Assembly (NCBI RefSeq): GCF_002309535.1
Contig: NZ_CP023275.1
Coordinates: 558,001-622,000 of the forward strand
DNA: 64,000 nucleotides
Reading direction: 5' to 3'
From: Sulfurospirillum diekertiae
GTDB lineage: Bacteria; Campylobacterota; Campylobacteria; Campylobacterales; Sulfurospirillaceae
Shown: positions 1-10,655 of the stretch, piece by piece
Layout of the letters: every line of letters begins with the position of its first letter
Numbering within the stretch: the stretch's first letter is position 1
Program-made: the position numbers and the translations under genes
The notes under the pieces: generated by a model
What the model was told of the DNA's origin: nothing
Seen by the model: the letters and a program-made list of their open reading frames with translations, nothing else
Database searches by the model: none

Positions 1-53
1 CTCTTGTCATTGCTCTGGCGTATCCTAAACGGGGTATCTCTAAAACCTTATAA
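1..53 (+). CDS. 3' end of an upstream gene (partial)
   Basis: One frame stays open from base 3 and ends with TAA at 51-53, giving a C-terminus ending in AYPKRGISKTL. A hairpin terminator follows five bases later, which fits a real gene end. Another frame is open to about base 72 but would run into the terminator stem. The fragment is too short to identify. Confidence 0.35.
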   Translation, partial: LVIALAYPKRGISKTL

Positions 54-57
54 ATAC

Positions 58-84
58 AAAGAGGGATATTAATCCCTCTTTTAA
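58..84 (+). terminator. Rho-independent terminator
   Basis: AAGAGGGAT and ATCCCTCTT form a near-perfect stem over a very short loop, followed by TTTT. It sits just after the stop at 51-53 and ahead of the promoter of the next gene. The stem is A-rich on its left side, so it could also work in the other direction. Confidence 0.7.
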
Positions 85-92
85 GTTTGTGC

Positions 93-98
93 TATAAT
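93..98 (+). promoter_or_regulatory. -10 box for the gene at 126
   Basis: A perfect TATAAT lies 27 bases upstream of the ATG at 126. A ribosome binding site (AAGAGG, 111-116) lies between them. No clear -35 is visible, which is usual for sigma-70 promoters of Campylobacterota. Confidence 0.6.
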
Positions 99-125
99 AG
101 GCAAAAATTTAAGAGGCTCTCCGTC

Positions 126-572
126 ATGCAAGAGAATTATCTCATAATAGCGATTGTTGCTGTTATTGCCATTGTTCTAATCACCTTATTTATTATTGTT
201 GCAAATTTACAAAAAACTGTTGTTGTAGAAGTGACGCATCATACACAAGAACAAGAAGATAAAGCTCGAAAAGTAGTGATTGAAGAGTTAGTCGATATTG
301 CTGCCAAACGTACTTCTTCTCGCAATGATCTTACCAATGCAATCCTCAAAGTAGCCAAAGAGTGCCCTTTTCCTAACAAAGAAAAAGGAATAGCGCCAAA
401 ACTTTCTAAGGTCTATCTCAATTTTATCTTGCTTATTGCAAGCCATCGTAATGCTGATGCAAAATTGATAGCATTTATGGATGAAGAGCTTAAAAAAGCC
501 AATCCTGATTATAAGCGAGAAATTGATTTGTATGAGAATGAGGGTATTAATCAAAGGGGTAATCGAATTTAA
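126..572 (+). CDS. small membrane-anchored hypothetical protein
   Basis: The protein has 148 residues. One strongly hydrophobic segment (about residues 5-28, rich in I, V and A) is followed by a charged, mainly helical cytosolic-type domain with no recognised motif. I chose ATG 126 because AAGAGG lies 9 bases upstream and a TATAAT box sits further up; an upstream TTG at 87 overlaps that promoter and is unlikely. The gene stands alone between a terminator and a convergent tRNA cluster. Being real is well supported by its own promoter and RBS; the function is unknown. Confidence 0.75.
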   Translation: MQENYLIIAIVAVIAIVLITLFIIVANLQKTVVVEVTHHTQEQEDKARKVVIEELVDIAAKRTSSRNDLTNAILKVAKECPFPNKEKGIAPKLSKVYLNFILLIASHRNADAKLIAFMDEELKKANPDYKREIDLYENEGINQRGNRI

Positions 573-582
573 AGTAGGAAAA

Positions 583-657
583 TGGCGACCCCAGGGGGAC
601 TTGAACCCCCGTTCCCGCCTTGAGAGGGCGGTGTCCTAACCACTAGACGATGGGGTC
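583..657 (-). tRNA. tRNA-Glu (CTC anticodon)
   Basis: Read on the minus strand, it forms a full cloverleaf. The acceptor stem is GACCCCA/TGGGGTC with discriminator G and an encoded CCA. The anticodon stem CCGCC/GGCGG encloses loop CTCTCAA, giving anticodon CTC for GAG codons. It is last in the cluster of six and nearly matches the tRNA-Glu at 1000-1075 in its acceptor half, differing in the variable and T-arm regions. Confidence 0.95.
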
Positions 658-682
658 GCACAAGTGTGTTTGTTTAGGACAA

Positions 683-758
683 TGGTGACCCGTGATGGAT
701 TCGAACCATCGACCACCTCCTTAAAAGGGAGATGCTCTACCGACTGAGCTAACGAGTC
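683..758 (-). tRNA. tRNA-Lys (TTT)
   Basis: The acceptor stem GACTCGT/ACGGGTC carries encoded CCA. The anticodon loop is CTTTTAA, giving TTT (Lys). The D-loop (AGTCGGTA) and T-loop (TTCGAAT) are standard. By eye the sequence is identical to the tRNA-Lys at 1088-1163, so the two are recent or gene-converted copies. Confidence 0.96.
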
Positions 759-811
759 ATGCTCAGACAGTTTCATAATACGATAAGAAAATGCTGAGGG
801 AAAATAAAAAG

Positions 812-888
812 TGGCGCGGCGGACGGGGCTCGAACCCGCGACCCCCGGCGTGACAGGCCGATATTCTAACCAACTGAACTACCGCCGC
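812..888 (-). tRNA. tRNA-Asp (GTC)
   Basis: The acceptor stem GCGGCGG/CCGCCGC has discriminator G and encoded CCA. The anticodon loop CTGTCAC gives GTC for Asp. It lies in the middle of the minus-strand tRNA cluster and is the only Asp tRNA seen here. Confidence 0.96.
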
Positions 889-895
889 GCATAAA

Positions 896-971
896 TGGTG
901 GTCGCTATAAGACTCGAACTTATGACATCCACCTTGTAAGGGTGGCGCTCTACCAACTGAGCTAAGCGACC
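896..971 (-). tRNA. tRNA-Val (TAC)
   Basis: The acceptor stem GGTCGCT/AGCGACC has discriminator A and encoded CCA. The anticodon stem CCACC/GGTGG encloses loop CTTACAA, giving TAC (Val). Only seven bases separate it from tRNA-Asp, consistent with one processed precursor. Confidence 0.96.
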
Positions 972-999
972 ATTAGAAACACTAAAGAAGAAATATCAA

Positions 1000-1075
1000 T
1001 GGCGACCCCAAGGGGATTTGAACCCCTGTAACCGCCGTGAAAGGGCGGGATCCTGGACCACTAGACGATGGGGTC
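1000..1075 (-). tRNA. tRNA-Glu (TTC)
   Basis: The acceptor stem GACCCCA/TGGGGTC has discriminator G and encoded CCA. The anticodon loop CTTTCAC gives TTC, the major Glu anticodon. Together with the CTC version at 583-657 it lets the cell read both Glu codons with dedicated tRNAs. Confidence 0.96.
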
Positions 1076-1087
1076 GCACAGATAAAA

Positions 1088-1163
1088 TGGTGACCCGTGA
1101 TGGATTCGAACCATCGACCACCTCCTTAAAAGGGAGATGCTCTACCGACTGAGCTAACGAGTC
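1088..1163 (-). tRNA. tRNA-Lys (TTT), second copy
   Basis: First tRNA of the minus-strand cluster and, by eye, identical to 683-758: the same GACTCGT/ACGGGTC acceptor and CTTTTAA anticodon loop. A consensus promoter lies about 30 bases upstream at 1193-1221. The order Lys-Glu-Val-Asp-Lys-Glu suggests that a Lys-Glu pair was duplicated around Val-Asp. Confidence 0.96.
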
Positions 1164-1192
1164 ATTCACGTTCTTCTCGTAATGAGGCTGAA

Positions 1193-1221
1193 ATTATAGA
1201 GAAAAAAAGTTCATTTGTCAA
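1193..1221 (-). promoter_or_regulatory. consensus promoter of the tRNA cluster
   Basis: On the minus strand there is a perfect TTGACA (1216-1221), a 17-base spacer and a perfect TATAAT (1193-1198). The -35 overlaps the stop codon of the cinA-like gene. A full -35 is rare in Campylobacterota, where most promoters rely on the -10. Its presence fits a strong stable-RNA promoter. Confidence 0.85.
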
Positions 1222-2327
1222 GACATTTTTTCACTTTTCAAAAAAATATTTTCACCTACATGTAAAAGCAACTTTAAGGCATGGTACGCACTTTGTGTTT
1301 GAATATACTCGCGATCACCTTCCAAAAGAAGTCTTTCAATGAGAATATTACCCTCTTTATTGCGAGCACCTACGTAGACCGTACCAACAGGTTTTTCAAT
1401 ACTTCCACCCGTTGGACCTGCGATACCGCTCGTTGCTATGGCAAAATCAGAAAGGCTAGCATTGAGAACTCCTTCAAGCATTTCACGCACACAGAGTTCA
1501 CTGACTGCTCCAAAGCGCTCAAGCGTGTCGTTACTGACTCCCAACCATGACTCTTTGATTTCATTAGAGTAAGTAACAAGCCCCCCTTTGAAAACAGCTG
1601 AAACGCCTGAACGTTTAGTAAGCATAGAGGCTATGAGTCCTCCGGTACAGCTTTCTGCAATACTGAGTGTCTTTCCATGGGCTTGAAGTGATTCTGCGAT
1701 ATGTTCAATGACATCAGGGTGATTGATTACTTTTTGAGGAAGAAGCGATTTTGCTGCTTTAAAAAAGCTTTCTAAATTGCCATATTTATTGGAGATTGCT
1801 TCGATGGTCATCCAGCCATCAATAATTTTTGCGGGAGTAATGCGAATCTCAAAATTTTGGGCTAAGGGTTCAAGTAAGATTTTAAGAGAATCTTCATCAA
1901 TATTGATAATGGAAAATAGGGCTGAACTATTTTTATTCTCGATTAAAACAGTAGGAAGCTTTTTATTTTCACTGGCTTTGATAACATTTATGAGTTTACT
2001 ATCGCGTTCCAAAAGATAGCTGTTTTCTTCAAAATGGACTGTCTTAGAAGGAATGAGCATACCTCCTTTAAGTTCTAGGGACTCTTCCCCAAGCGTTGCA
2101 ATGACTTTATTGACAAGATTAAAACTATCATTAGCTGTGACAATGACGATTTCATCAGCATGTGTGATAGACTCTTCTAAGACAAAGAAGAGGTCTTTAT
2201 CATTTTTATCAATATAGACAGTTTGATCAGGAAGATCAAGATGTTTGATAATCGTTGCATGAATATAGTTTAAAAATGGCAGATTGTATCGCAGCGCTTT
2301 TCCAACTACGATCAAAGAGCTTTTCAT
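1218..2327 (-). CDS. CinA-like protein with C-terminal PncC (nicotinamide-nucleotide amidase) domain
   Basis: The protein has 369 residues. The last 160 or so match the CinA C-terminal domain, which deamidates NMN to nicotinate mononucleotide. Visible motifs are LSIAESCTGGLIASMLT (the Ser nucleophile region), VTYSNEIK, ERFGAVSE and ATSGIAGPTGG...KPVGTVYVG. The N-terminal 200 residues resemble the ADP-ribose-pyrophosphatase-type half of CinA only loosely and may have lost activity. I chose ATG 2327 because AGGGATTCC lies just upstream; a TTG 13 codons earlier falls in the candidate RNA's 3' arm. The gene lies downstream of that RNA and may share its promoter. The gene name cinA would be reasonable but the first half is divergent. 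Confidence 0.85.
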   Translation of the reverse strand: MKSSLIVVGKALRYNLPFLNYIHATIIKHLDLPDQTVYIDKNDKDLFFVLEESITHADEIVIVTANDSFNLVNKVIATLGEESLELKGGMLIPSKTVHFEENSYLLERDSKLINVIKASENKKLPTVLIENKNSSALFSIINIDEDSLKILLEPLAQNFEIRITPAKIIDGWMTIEAISNKYGNLESFFKAAKSLLPQKVINHPDVIEHIAESLQAHGKTLSIAESCTGGLIASMLTKRSGVSAVFKGGLVTYSNEIKESWLGVSNDTLERFGAVSELCVREMLEGVLNASLSDFAIATSGIAGPTGGSIEKPVGTVYVGARNKEGNILIERLLLEGDREYIQTQSAYHALKLLLHVGENIFLKSEKMS

Positions 2328-2355
2328 AGGAATCCCTTTTTTTGTTTTTTTAATA

Positions 2356-2522
2356 GAGTTCCGCAAGAACTCTTAGCACGTTTTGAAGCAAAGCTTTAAA
2401 CATTACATTAACACTAGATTTTCTTTGGCACAAGCCATGCACCCTTTGATGCTTTGAACTACTACTAGGGCATTAAAGCTTGCCAACTGTATTGGCGGAC
2501 TCAAACTTAGAGTCATAACGTA
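2356..2522 (-). ncRNA. candidate structured RNA, 6S-like
   Basis: This is the only real content of the 300-base gap between cinA and ileS. On the minus strand a -10 box (TATAAT, 2529-2534) is followed by about 165 bases whose ends pair. Bases 2502-2492 pair with 2366-2356 (11 pairs, small bulge), and 2483-2473 pair with 2399-2388 (11 pairs, one bulge). A large asymmetric internal loop separates the two stems, and the tip holds the hairpins GCATC/GGTGC and GGC/GCC. A long rod with a central bubble, standing upstream of a gene, is the architecture of 6S RNA, but I see no decisive 6S signature. Competing local hairpins exist at both ends. Confidence 0.4.
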
Positions 2523-2528
2523 TCTCGT

Positions 2529-2534
2529 ATTATA
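2529..2534 (-). promoter_or_regulatory. -10 box for the candidate RNA and possibly cinA
   Basis: A perfect TATAAT lies on the minus strand, preceded by GG. It would start transcription near 2520-2522, just before the paired region. No recognisable -35 is seen at the right distance. It points away from ileS. Confidence 0.5.
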
Positions 2535-2589
2535 CCGTAAGTGCTTCTTAAATCGTTTTTAGATAAACTTGCCTCATTTTAAGAGACGC

Positions 2590-2599
2590 TTACATGTAA
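2590..2599. repeat. iterated palindrome TTACATGTAA upstream of ileS
   Basis: One of 26 exact copies in the window. This one lies 31-40 bases before the ileS start and so could be in its 5' leader or promoter region. See the findings for the full list. Confidence 0.8.
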
Positions 2600-2630
2600 A
2601 GAGTTGTAGCTTCCAAGGAGAAATAAATAG

Positions 2631-5393
2631 ATGGACTATAAAGAGACCTTGCTTCTTCCTCAAACCGATTTCCCAATGCGTGGCAATCTTCCTCAAAATG
2701 AGCCTGCACGTTATGCCAAGTGGTTTTCCAAAGAGGAGAGCGCTTATGCAAAAATGATCAAAAATAGAGAAAATGCCCCAACGACATTTATTCTTCACGA
2801 TGGTCCTCCGTATGCCAATGGACACATTCACATTGGACATGCCCTTAATAAAATTCTCAAAGATGTGATCGTCAAAACCCACTATTTTTTTGGTGAAAAA
2901 GTACGTTATGTTCCCGGTTGGGATTGTCACGGTTTGCCCATTGAGCAACAAGTGGAGAAAAATCTTGGGAAAGAGAAAAAAGATGCCCTTCCCAAAAGCA
3001 AAATTCGTGAGTTGTGTCGTGAACATGCACGTAAATTTATTGATATTCAACGTGAAGAGTTTAAATCCCTAGGTGTTATTGGCGATTGGGATAATCCCTA
3101 TATGACGATGAAATTTAAATTTGAAGCCGACATCTACCGCGCATTGTGTGGCGTTGCCGATAAAGGACTTTTGGTTGAACGCAGTAAACCGGTTTACTGG
3201 TCATGGGCGGCACGTAGTGCGTTAGCCGAAGCCGAAGTCGAGTATGAGGACAAAGAAGATTATTCTATTTTCGTTGCTTTTGCACTGAGTCCTGAAGCTA
3301 AGGCAAAACTAGCAATCAGCACGGATGCTTCAGTTATTATCTGGACAACAACGCCGTGGACACTGCCTGCGAATGTGGGAATTGCGTTTAGTCCTGATGA
3401 AAACTATGTGCTTACGAGTGACGGTTATATCGTCGCTGAGCCTTTACATGTAAAACTGTTAGAGCAAGGTGTGGTGAAAGGTGAAATCGTTAAAACCTTT
3501 AAAGCGAGTGTGCTTGAAAATAGTTTTGCTCTTAATCCACTGAATGGACGTAAATCACAGTTTGTTTTAGGGGAGCATGTAACGATGGATGGCGGAAGTG
3601 GCTGTGTTCATACCGCACCGGGGCACGGCGATGATGACTACAAAGTAGGGCTTCGTTACGGTCTTGAAGTGATTATGCCTGTGGATGAGAGAGGTTGTTA
3701 CGATGAAACTGTCGTTCGTTTAGGATTGCTTCCTGATGCGCAGAGTTTTGTCGGTGAGCATATTTTTAAATGCAACGAGCGTATTTTGGAGCTTTTGGGC
3801 GACAAACTTCTGAAATGTTCAAAATTTACCCACTCCTACCCATTTTGTTGGAGAACACATCAACCGGTCATTTACCGTGCAACCAAACAGTGGTTTGTGG
3901 CGATGGATGAAGCGGTTGACGGACGTGAGAGCCTTCGTAAAATGGCCATGGACGAGCTTCAAAAGGTTCGTTTCTACCCCAAATCTGGCATTAACCGTTT
4001 GGGCTCAATGATCGAAAATAGACCGGATTGGTGCATTTCCCGACAAAGAGATTGGGGTGTGCCAATTGCATTTTTTAGAGATAAAACGACGGGTAAACCG
4101 ATTTTTGATGCGAACGTTGTCACGCATATCGCTAATATTTTTGAAGAAAAAGGTGCGGATGCGTGGTGGGATTTAGAGATTGAAGACCTTTTGGTCGCCA
4201 ATAGCGGTTATAAGCCTGAGAATCTTGAAAAAGTGATGGACATCTTGGATGTTTGGTTTGACAGTGGTAGCACGTGGAAAGCGGTACTTCAATCTCCAGA
4301 TTACGATGCGGGGGATTATCCTGCGTCAATGTATTTGGAAGGCAGTGATCAACATCGTGGTTGGTTCCAAAGTTCACTCTTGGTCAGTACTGCCAACAAC
4401 GGCATTGCGCCGTACGGTAAAATCTTAACCCATGGTTTTACGGTTGATGAAAAAGGCGAGAAGATGAGCAAATCGAAAGGCAACGTTGTTGCGCCTACCG
4501 ATATTGCAAAAAGCCATGGTGTCGAAATTCTTCGTCTTTGGGTTGGAACCAGTGAATACACGACGGATCTTAAAATCAGTGACAATATCTTAAAACAAAT
4601 CAGCGAACAGTACCGAAAAATTCGTAATACGTTCCGATTTTTATTGGCAAATATTAATGATTTAGAGACTCTTTTGCCCTACTCGCAAATGAGCGTTTTG
4701 GATCAATGGATTTTAGTCCACGCCAAAGCGGTTTTTGATGAGGCGCAGGGGTACTTTAGAGAGTATGAATTCTCCAAAGGATTTGCGCTTTTGAACCATT
4801 TTATCGCTGTGGAACTCAGCGGAATTTATCTCGATATTTCCAAAGATAGGCTTTATTGTAACGCTAAAAACGACACGATTCGTCTCTCTGCGCAAAGTGC
4901 GATGGCGATGATTGCCGAGAAATTGATGGTCTTGATGGCTCCAACGTTGACCTATACGATTGATGAGATGATGGAGTATGCACCTGCTATCTTAAAACAA
5001 AAAGGCGAAAGTGTTTTTGACCTTGTGTACGAGTCACTGCCAAATATGACAACATCGTTTGAAGAAGCTTATATGGTCGAAGCGCGTGAAAAATTCTTTG
5101 AGATCGTTGATGCGCTCAAAAAAGAGAAAATCATCAAATCAACCCTAGAGTTGGTGCTTCAAACCAGTTCTCCTAAAATTGCAGCCTTGGAAAAAGTGGA
5201 TGCGGAAGATTGGTTTACCGTGAGTAAGGTGATTGAACATATGGAAACAGGTGAAATGGGCGTATTTGAAGTCGCAGGCGATCACTTTAAAATCTTTAAA
5301 GCTGCCAAATGCAAATGTCCGCGTTGTTGGAAATATCGCGCTAAAAGCGAAGAAGAGCTGTGCCACCGCTGTAATGAGGCTTTAAATGTTTAA
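2631..5393 (+). CDS. ileS: isoleucyl-tRNA synthetase
   Basis: Charges tRNA-Ile with isoleucine in the cytosol and edits mischarged valine. At 920 residues it has the usual length for bacterial type IleRS. The HIGH-type motif ([12 protein letters not shown], about residues 60-71), the editing domain, the KMSKS loop (about 610-614), and a C-terminal zinc finger of two CxxC pairs (CPRCW and CHRC, about 896-912) are all present. Start ATG 2631 is preceded by AAGGAG. Its last codons overlap the start of a tiny membrane-protein gene at 5386. It carries one TTACATGTAA palindrome (3444-3453) read as LHV. Confidence 0.98.
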   Translation: MDYKETLLLPQTDFPMRGNLPQNEPARYAKWFSKEESAYAKMIKNRENAPTTFILHDGPPYANGHIHIGHALNKILKDVIVKTHYFFGEKVRYVPGWDCHGLPIEQQVEKNLGKEKKDALPKSKIRELCREHARKFIDIQREEFKSLGVIGDWDNPYMTMKFKFEADIYRALCGVADKGLLVERSKPVYWSWAARSALAEAEVEYEDKEDYSIFVAFALSPEAKAKLAISTDASVIIWTTTPWTLPANVGIAFSPDENYVLTSDGYIVAEPLHVKLLEQGVVKGEIVKTFKASVLENSFALNPLNGRKSQFVLGEHVTMDGGSGCVHTAPGHGDDDYKVGLRYGLEVIMPVDERGCYDETVVRLGLLPDAQSFVGEHIFKCNERILELLGDKLLKCSKFTHSYPFCWRTHQPVIYRATKQWFVAMDEAVDGRESLRKMAMDELQKVRFYPKSGINRLGSMIENRPDWCISRQRDWGVPIAFFRDKTTGKPIFDANVVTHIANIFEEKGADAWWDLEIEDLLVANSGYKPENLEKVMDILDVWFDSGSTWKAVLQSPDYDAGDYPASMYLEGSDQHRGWFQSSLLVSTANNGIAPYGKILTHGFTVDEKGEKMSKSKGNVVAPTDIAKSHGVEILRLWVGTSEYTTDLKISDNILKQISEQYRKIRNTFRFLLANINDLETLLPYSQMSVLDQWILVHAKAVFDEAQGYFREYEFSKGFALLNHFIAVELSGIYLDISKDRLYCNAKNDTIRLSAQSAMAMIAEKLMVLMAPTLTYTIDEMMEYAPAILKQKGESVFDLVYESLPNMTTSFEEAYMVEAREKFFEIVDALKKEKIIKSTLELVLQTSSPKIAALEKVDAEDWFTVSKVIEHMETGEMGVFEVAGDHFKIFKAAKCKCPRCWKYRAKSEEELCHRCNEALNV

Positions 5394-5529
5394 TTTCAGT
5401 GCTCCTGTGCCGTTAAGTTTTGTTTTTATAACCATTGGCGCGATTTTCGCAGTCATTGGTGTGTGTATTTATCTGATCAATGTCAAAACAAAAAAATTGA
5501 AATCTGCTGATAAAGGCAGTAAACTTTAA
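5386..5529 (+). CDS. 47-residue single-span membrane protein
   Basis: A short reading frame starts with an ATG that overlaps the last two codons and stop of ileS (8-base overlap). It has a short N-terminus ([10 protein letters not shown]), one hydrophobic span of about 20 residues ([20 protein letters not shown]) and a basic tail with many lysines ending in DKGSKL. That is the layout of a real small membrane protein, with the positive tail inside. Translation is probably coupled to ileS. Function unknown; the small size leaves some doubt that it is expressed. Confidence 0.6.
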   Translation: MFNFSAPVPLSFVFITIGAIFAVIGVCIYLINVKTKKLKSADKGSKL

Positions 5530-5607
5530 CAAACCACAAAGTGAAATGAGTTCTGTTTTGCGTGTCTTTGTGCAAAGTATTTTATAAATAACGATAAAGG
5601 AGAGGCG

Positions 5608-8428
<2,821 letters not shown>

Positions 8429-8440
8429 GCATTATATTTT

Positions 8441-8450
8441 TTACATGTAA
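8441..8450. repeat. iterated palindrome TTACATGTAA after guaB
   Basis: An exact copy, extended to 16 bases as a symmetric sequence (TTTTTTACATGTAAAAAA). It lies between the guaB stop and the three-hairpin element. As RNA it could form a weak hairpin but has no GC stem, so it is unlikely to be a terminator. Confidence 0.8.
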
Positions 8451-8459
8451 AAAATATTC

Positions 8460-8531
8460 TGTCTCGAAAGAGACAAGCTTCAGTGCCACAGCGGCGAGCG
8501 TAGGTTTTTGGGCTTTGCCTAAAAACCGTGG
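8460..8531 (+). repeat. three-hairpin intergenic element, copy R1
   Basis: The order is: hairpin 1 (GTCTC-GAAA-GAGAC), linker AAGCTTCAGT, hairpin 2 (GCC-ACAGC-GGC), GAGCGTAGG, then hairpin 3 with an 11-base stem (GGTTTTTGGGC/GCCTAAAAACC) and a trailing GTG. It ends 21 bases before the metX start. It shares linker and loop sequences with copies at 26111, 46161 and 63088, while the stems differ. Confidence 0.7.
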
Positions 8532-8552
8532 TAAAAAGTAATAAGGAAATGT

Positions 8553-9662
8553 GTGAAAATTCAAACAGCTATTGCCCATTTTGATGAACCGCTCTATTTA
8601 GAGAGTGGTCGTATCTTAGAAATCTATGATCTTAAGTATGAGACGTATGGTGACATGAACGAGACCAAAAGCAATGTCATTGTTGTCTTTCATGCCCTCA
8701 CTGGAAGTTATCATGCGGCAGGTCGCTATGAAGGTGAAACAAAGGCTGGTTGGTGGGATCCTCTCATAGGCGATGGAAAAATCATTGATACAACCAAGTT
8801 TTGTGTCATTTGCGTCAATATCCTAGGAAGTTGTTTTGGCTCAACGGGACCTATGAGCATCAATGCTAAAACCAAAGAACCACTACGCCTTAAATTTCCC
8901 GTTTTAACGATCAGTGATATGGTTAGAGCACAAATGAATCTTTTTACCAGATTGGGGATCAAAGAGGCGTATGCGATTATTGGGGGCTCTCTTGGGGGCA
9001 TGCAAGGGCTGTGTATGTCCATTGAGTATCCTGATTTTGCTAAACGGGTTATACTGCTTGCAACCACATACGCGACAGGTCCTTGGGCGATTGCATGGAA
9101 TAAGATCGCGATAGAGGGTATCGTGAATGACCCACGTTTTAAAAATGGCAATTACGACGCCTCTGATTTTGAAGAAGAAGGGCTGCTCAGTTTTGCGATT
9201 GGTCGAATGGCGGGGCATATTAGCTTTTTAAGTCCTTATTCGATGAATAAAAAATTTGGACGCAATTACGTTGAGACGGACGGTCTGTACGAGCTTTTTG
9301 GACGTTTTCAGGTGGAGCGTTACATGGAGTATAATGGTTACAGTTTTGCCAAGCGATTTGATCCATTAAGCTATCTCTACATCATTAAAGCGATGAATAT
9401 ATTTGATGCAACACGTAATTATGACTCGTTAGAAGACTCGCTTAAGTTTATCAAAGCAAAACTCACCCTTATTTCATTTCAAGGCGATTGTCTGTTTATG
9501 CCTGAAGAGATGGCTTTGATTAAGACAACGATGGAAAATATGGGCAGAGCTGATCGTGTGGATTATGTCTGCATTGACAGTCAGTATGGGCACGACGCCT
9601 TTTTAGTTGAGTATGACAAGTTTGATTTTTACATTAAAAAAGCACTGGAAGCGAAGGTATAA
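8553..9662 (+). CDS. metX: homoserine O-acetyltransferase
   Basis: Transfers acetyl from acetyl-CoA to homoserine in methionine synthesis. It is a 369-residue alpha/beta hydrolase with the nucleophile elbow GGSLGGMQ (Ser about 146), the conserved HALTGSYHA region near residue 50, and a C-terminal catalytic Asp (QGDCLF) and His (YGHDAF). The start is GTG 8553 with AAGGAA upstream. xseB follows after one base, so the two are translationally linked. The length fits the MetX family. Confidence 0.95.
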   Translation: MKIQTAIAHFDEPLYLESGRILEIYDLKYETYGDMNETKSNVIVVFHALTGSYHAAGRYEGETKAGWWDPLIGDGKIIDTTKFCVICVNILGSCFGSTGPMSINAKTKEPLRLKFPVLTISDMVRAQMNLFTRLGIKEAYAIIGGSLGGMQGLCMSIEYPDFAKRVILLATTYATGPWAIAWNKIAIEGIVNDPRFKNGNYDASDFEEEGLLSFAIGRMAGHISFLSPYSMNKKFGRNYVETDGLYELFGRFQVERYMEYNGYSFAKRFDPLSYLYIIKAMNIFDATRNYDSLEDSLKFIKAKLTLISFQGDCLFMPEEMALIKTTMENMGRADRVDYVCIDSQYGHDAFLVEYDKFDFYIKKALEAKV

Positions 9663-9663
9663 G

Positions 9664-9867
9664 ATGAAAGAAGAGAAACAAAGTTTTGAAACAAAGCTTG
9701 AGAACGCCAAAGTGATTTTAGAGACACTTTCAAATCCTGAGCTCTCCTTGGAAGAGGGAATGAAAAAATACCAAGAAGGTATTGCCATTTTAAAAGAAGC
9801 AACCAAAATGCTTGAAGAGGCAAAACTGACCTATACAAAATTGCAAGAGAAGGAAGCATTGGCATGA
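9664..9867 (+). CDS. xseB: exodeoxyribonuclease VII small subunit
   Basis: A 67-residue, entirely helical, highly charged protein with the XseB pattern: SFETKLENAKVILETL, then PELSLEEGMKKYQEG. It partners XseA, which degrades single-stranded DNA; xseA is not in the window. ATG 9664 follows the metX stop by one base. Its end overlaps the next gene by four bases (ATGA). Confidence 0.9.
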   Translation: MKEEKQSFETKLENAKVILETLSNPELSLEEGMKKYQEGIAILKEATKMLEEAKLTYTKLQEKEALA

Positions 9868-10655
9868 AAATAGCGGCATTGCAACTCAGTACACTCCCAA
9901 TGAGCGAAGCAAAACTCGATTATTACTTTCGCATTTGCAAACAAAAAGAGGTTGAGGTGGTGCTGTTAAGTGAATACGCACTCAACAGTTTTTTCAAAGA
10001 GTTAGAAAGTATGCCACTTTCCATGATTAAAGAGCAATCCAATCATAAAATTGAAGTTTTGAAAAAATTGTGTGCGGATTATGATTTGCATGTCATTGCT
10101 CCGATTGTCAATATTAAAGGGGAGTTTTGCTACAAATGCAATGCTCATTTTTCGGCTAAATCGGTGCATTTTTTTGATCAACAATTTTTAATTAATTATA
10201 AACACTGGAATGAAGAGAAATTCTTTGCCAATACCGTTTCAAAATATGTATTGCCTATCTTTTTACACAATGGTATTCGCTTTGGTATCGTCAGTGGGTA
10301 TGAACTTCATTTTGACACTGTTTGGATGGAAGTCATGAAGAAAAATGTGGATGTAGTCCTTACACCGACTTCATCCACATTTGATTCAGCACACCGTTGG
10401 GAAGAGCTTCTTAAAATGAGAGCCATGTTAAACAATGTTTATATTTTAAGAGCTAACCGTGTGGGAAGTTACAAAGAAGAAGAGACGTGGCAATTTTACG
10501 GCAAAAGCAGTCTGATTTCTCCTTTTGGCGAAGTCGAGCTCACCTTAGGCGATAAAGAAGAGATGCTGGTCGCGACCATCGAAAAAGAAAGCCTTGCGGA
10601 AGCGCGAAAGCTTTGGGGATGGAAAAAACAGGTAAGTAAGCGAGAAAGCGTATGA
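9864..10655 (+). CDS. carbon-nitrogen hydrolase (nitrilase) family protein, catalytic Cys apparently lost
   Basis: The 263 residues follow the nitrilase fold: N-terminal MKIAALQLS, the first catalytic Glu in LLSEYALN (about residue 37), and a Lys in NYKHWNEEKFF (about 113). In the nucleophile strand the expected Cys-Tyr-Asp/Glu is replaced by SGYELHF (about 148-154), so Gly sits where Cys should be. Either the protein is a non-catalytic member or the active site has shifted. It overlaps xseB by 4 bases and the next gene by 4 bases, so it sits in a metX-xseB-nitrilase-thiF operon. Substrate unknown. Confidence 0.8.
   Translation: MKIAALQLSTLPMSEAKLDYYFRICKQKEVEVVLLSEYALNSFFKELESMPLSMIKEQSNHKIEVLKKLCADYDLHVIAPIVNIKGEFCYKCNAHFSAKSVHFFDQQFLINYKHWNEEKFFANTVSKYVLPIFLHNGIRFGIVSGYELHFDTVWMEVMKKNVDVVLTPTSSTFDSAHRWEELLKMRAMLNNVYILRANRVGSYKEEETWQFYGKSSLISPFGEVELTLGDKEEMLVATIEKESLAEARKLWGWKKQVSKRESV

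Noticed and set aside
2401..2630. T-box or other tRNA-sensing leader before ileS
   Set aside because: No T-box sequence, specifier loop or terminator/antiterminator pair on the + strand, and T-boxes belong to Gram-positive groups. The pairing seen is explained better as a minus-strand RNA.
2574..3050. Minus-strand reading frame across the start of ileS
   Set aside because: It lies opposite highly conserved ileS codons and resembles no protein; a shadow frame.
8441..8450. TTACATGTAA as a transcription terminator
   Set aside because: The palindrome has no GC-rich stem, no loop and usually no T-run, and most copies are inside genes.
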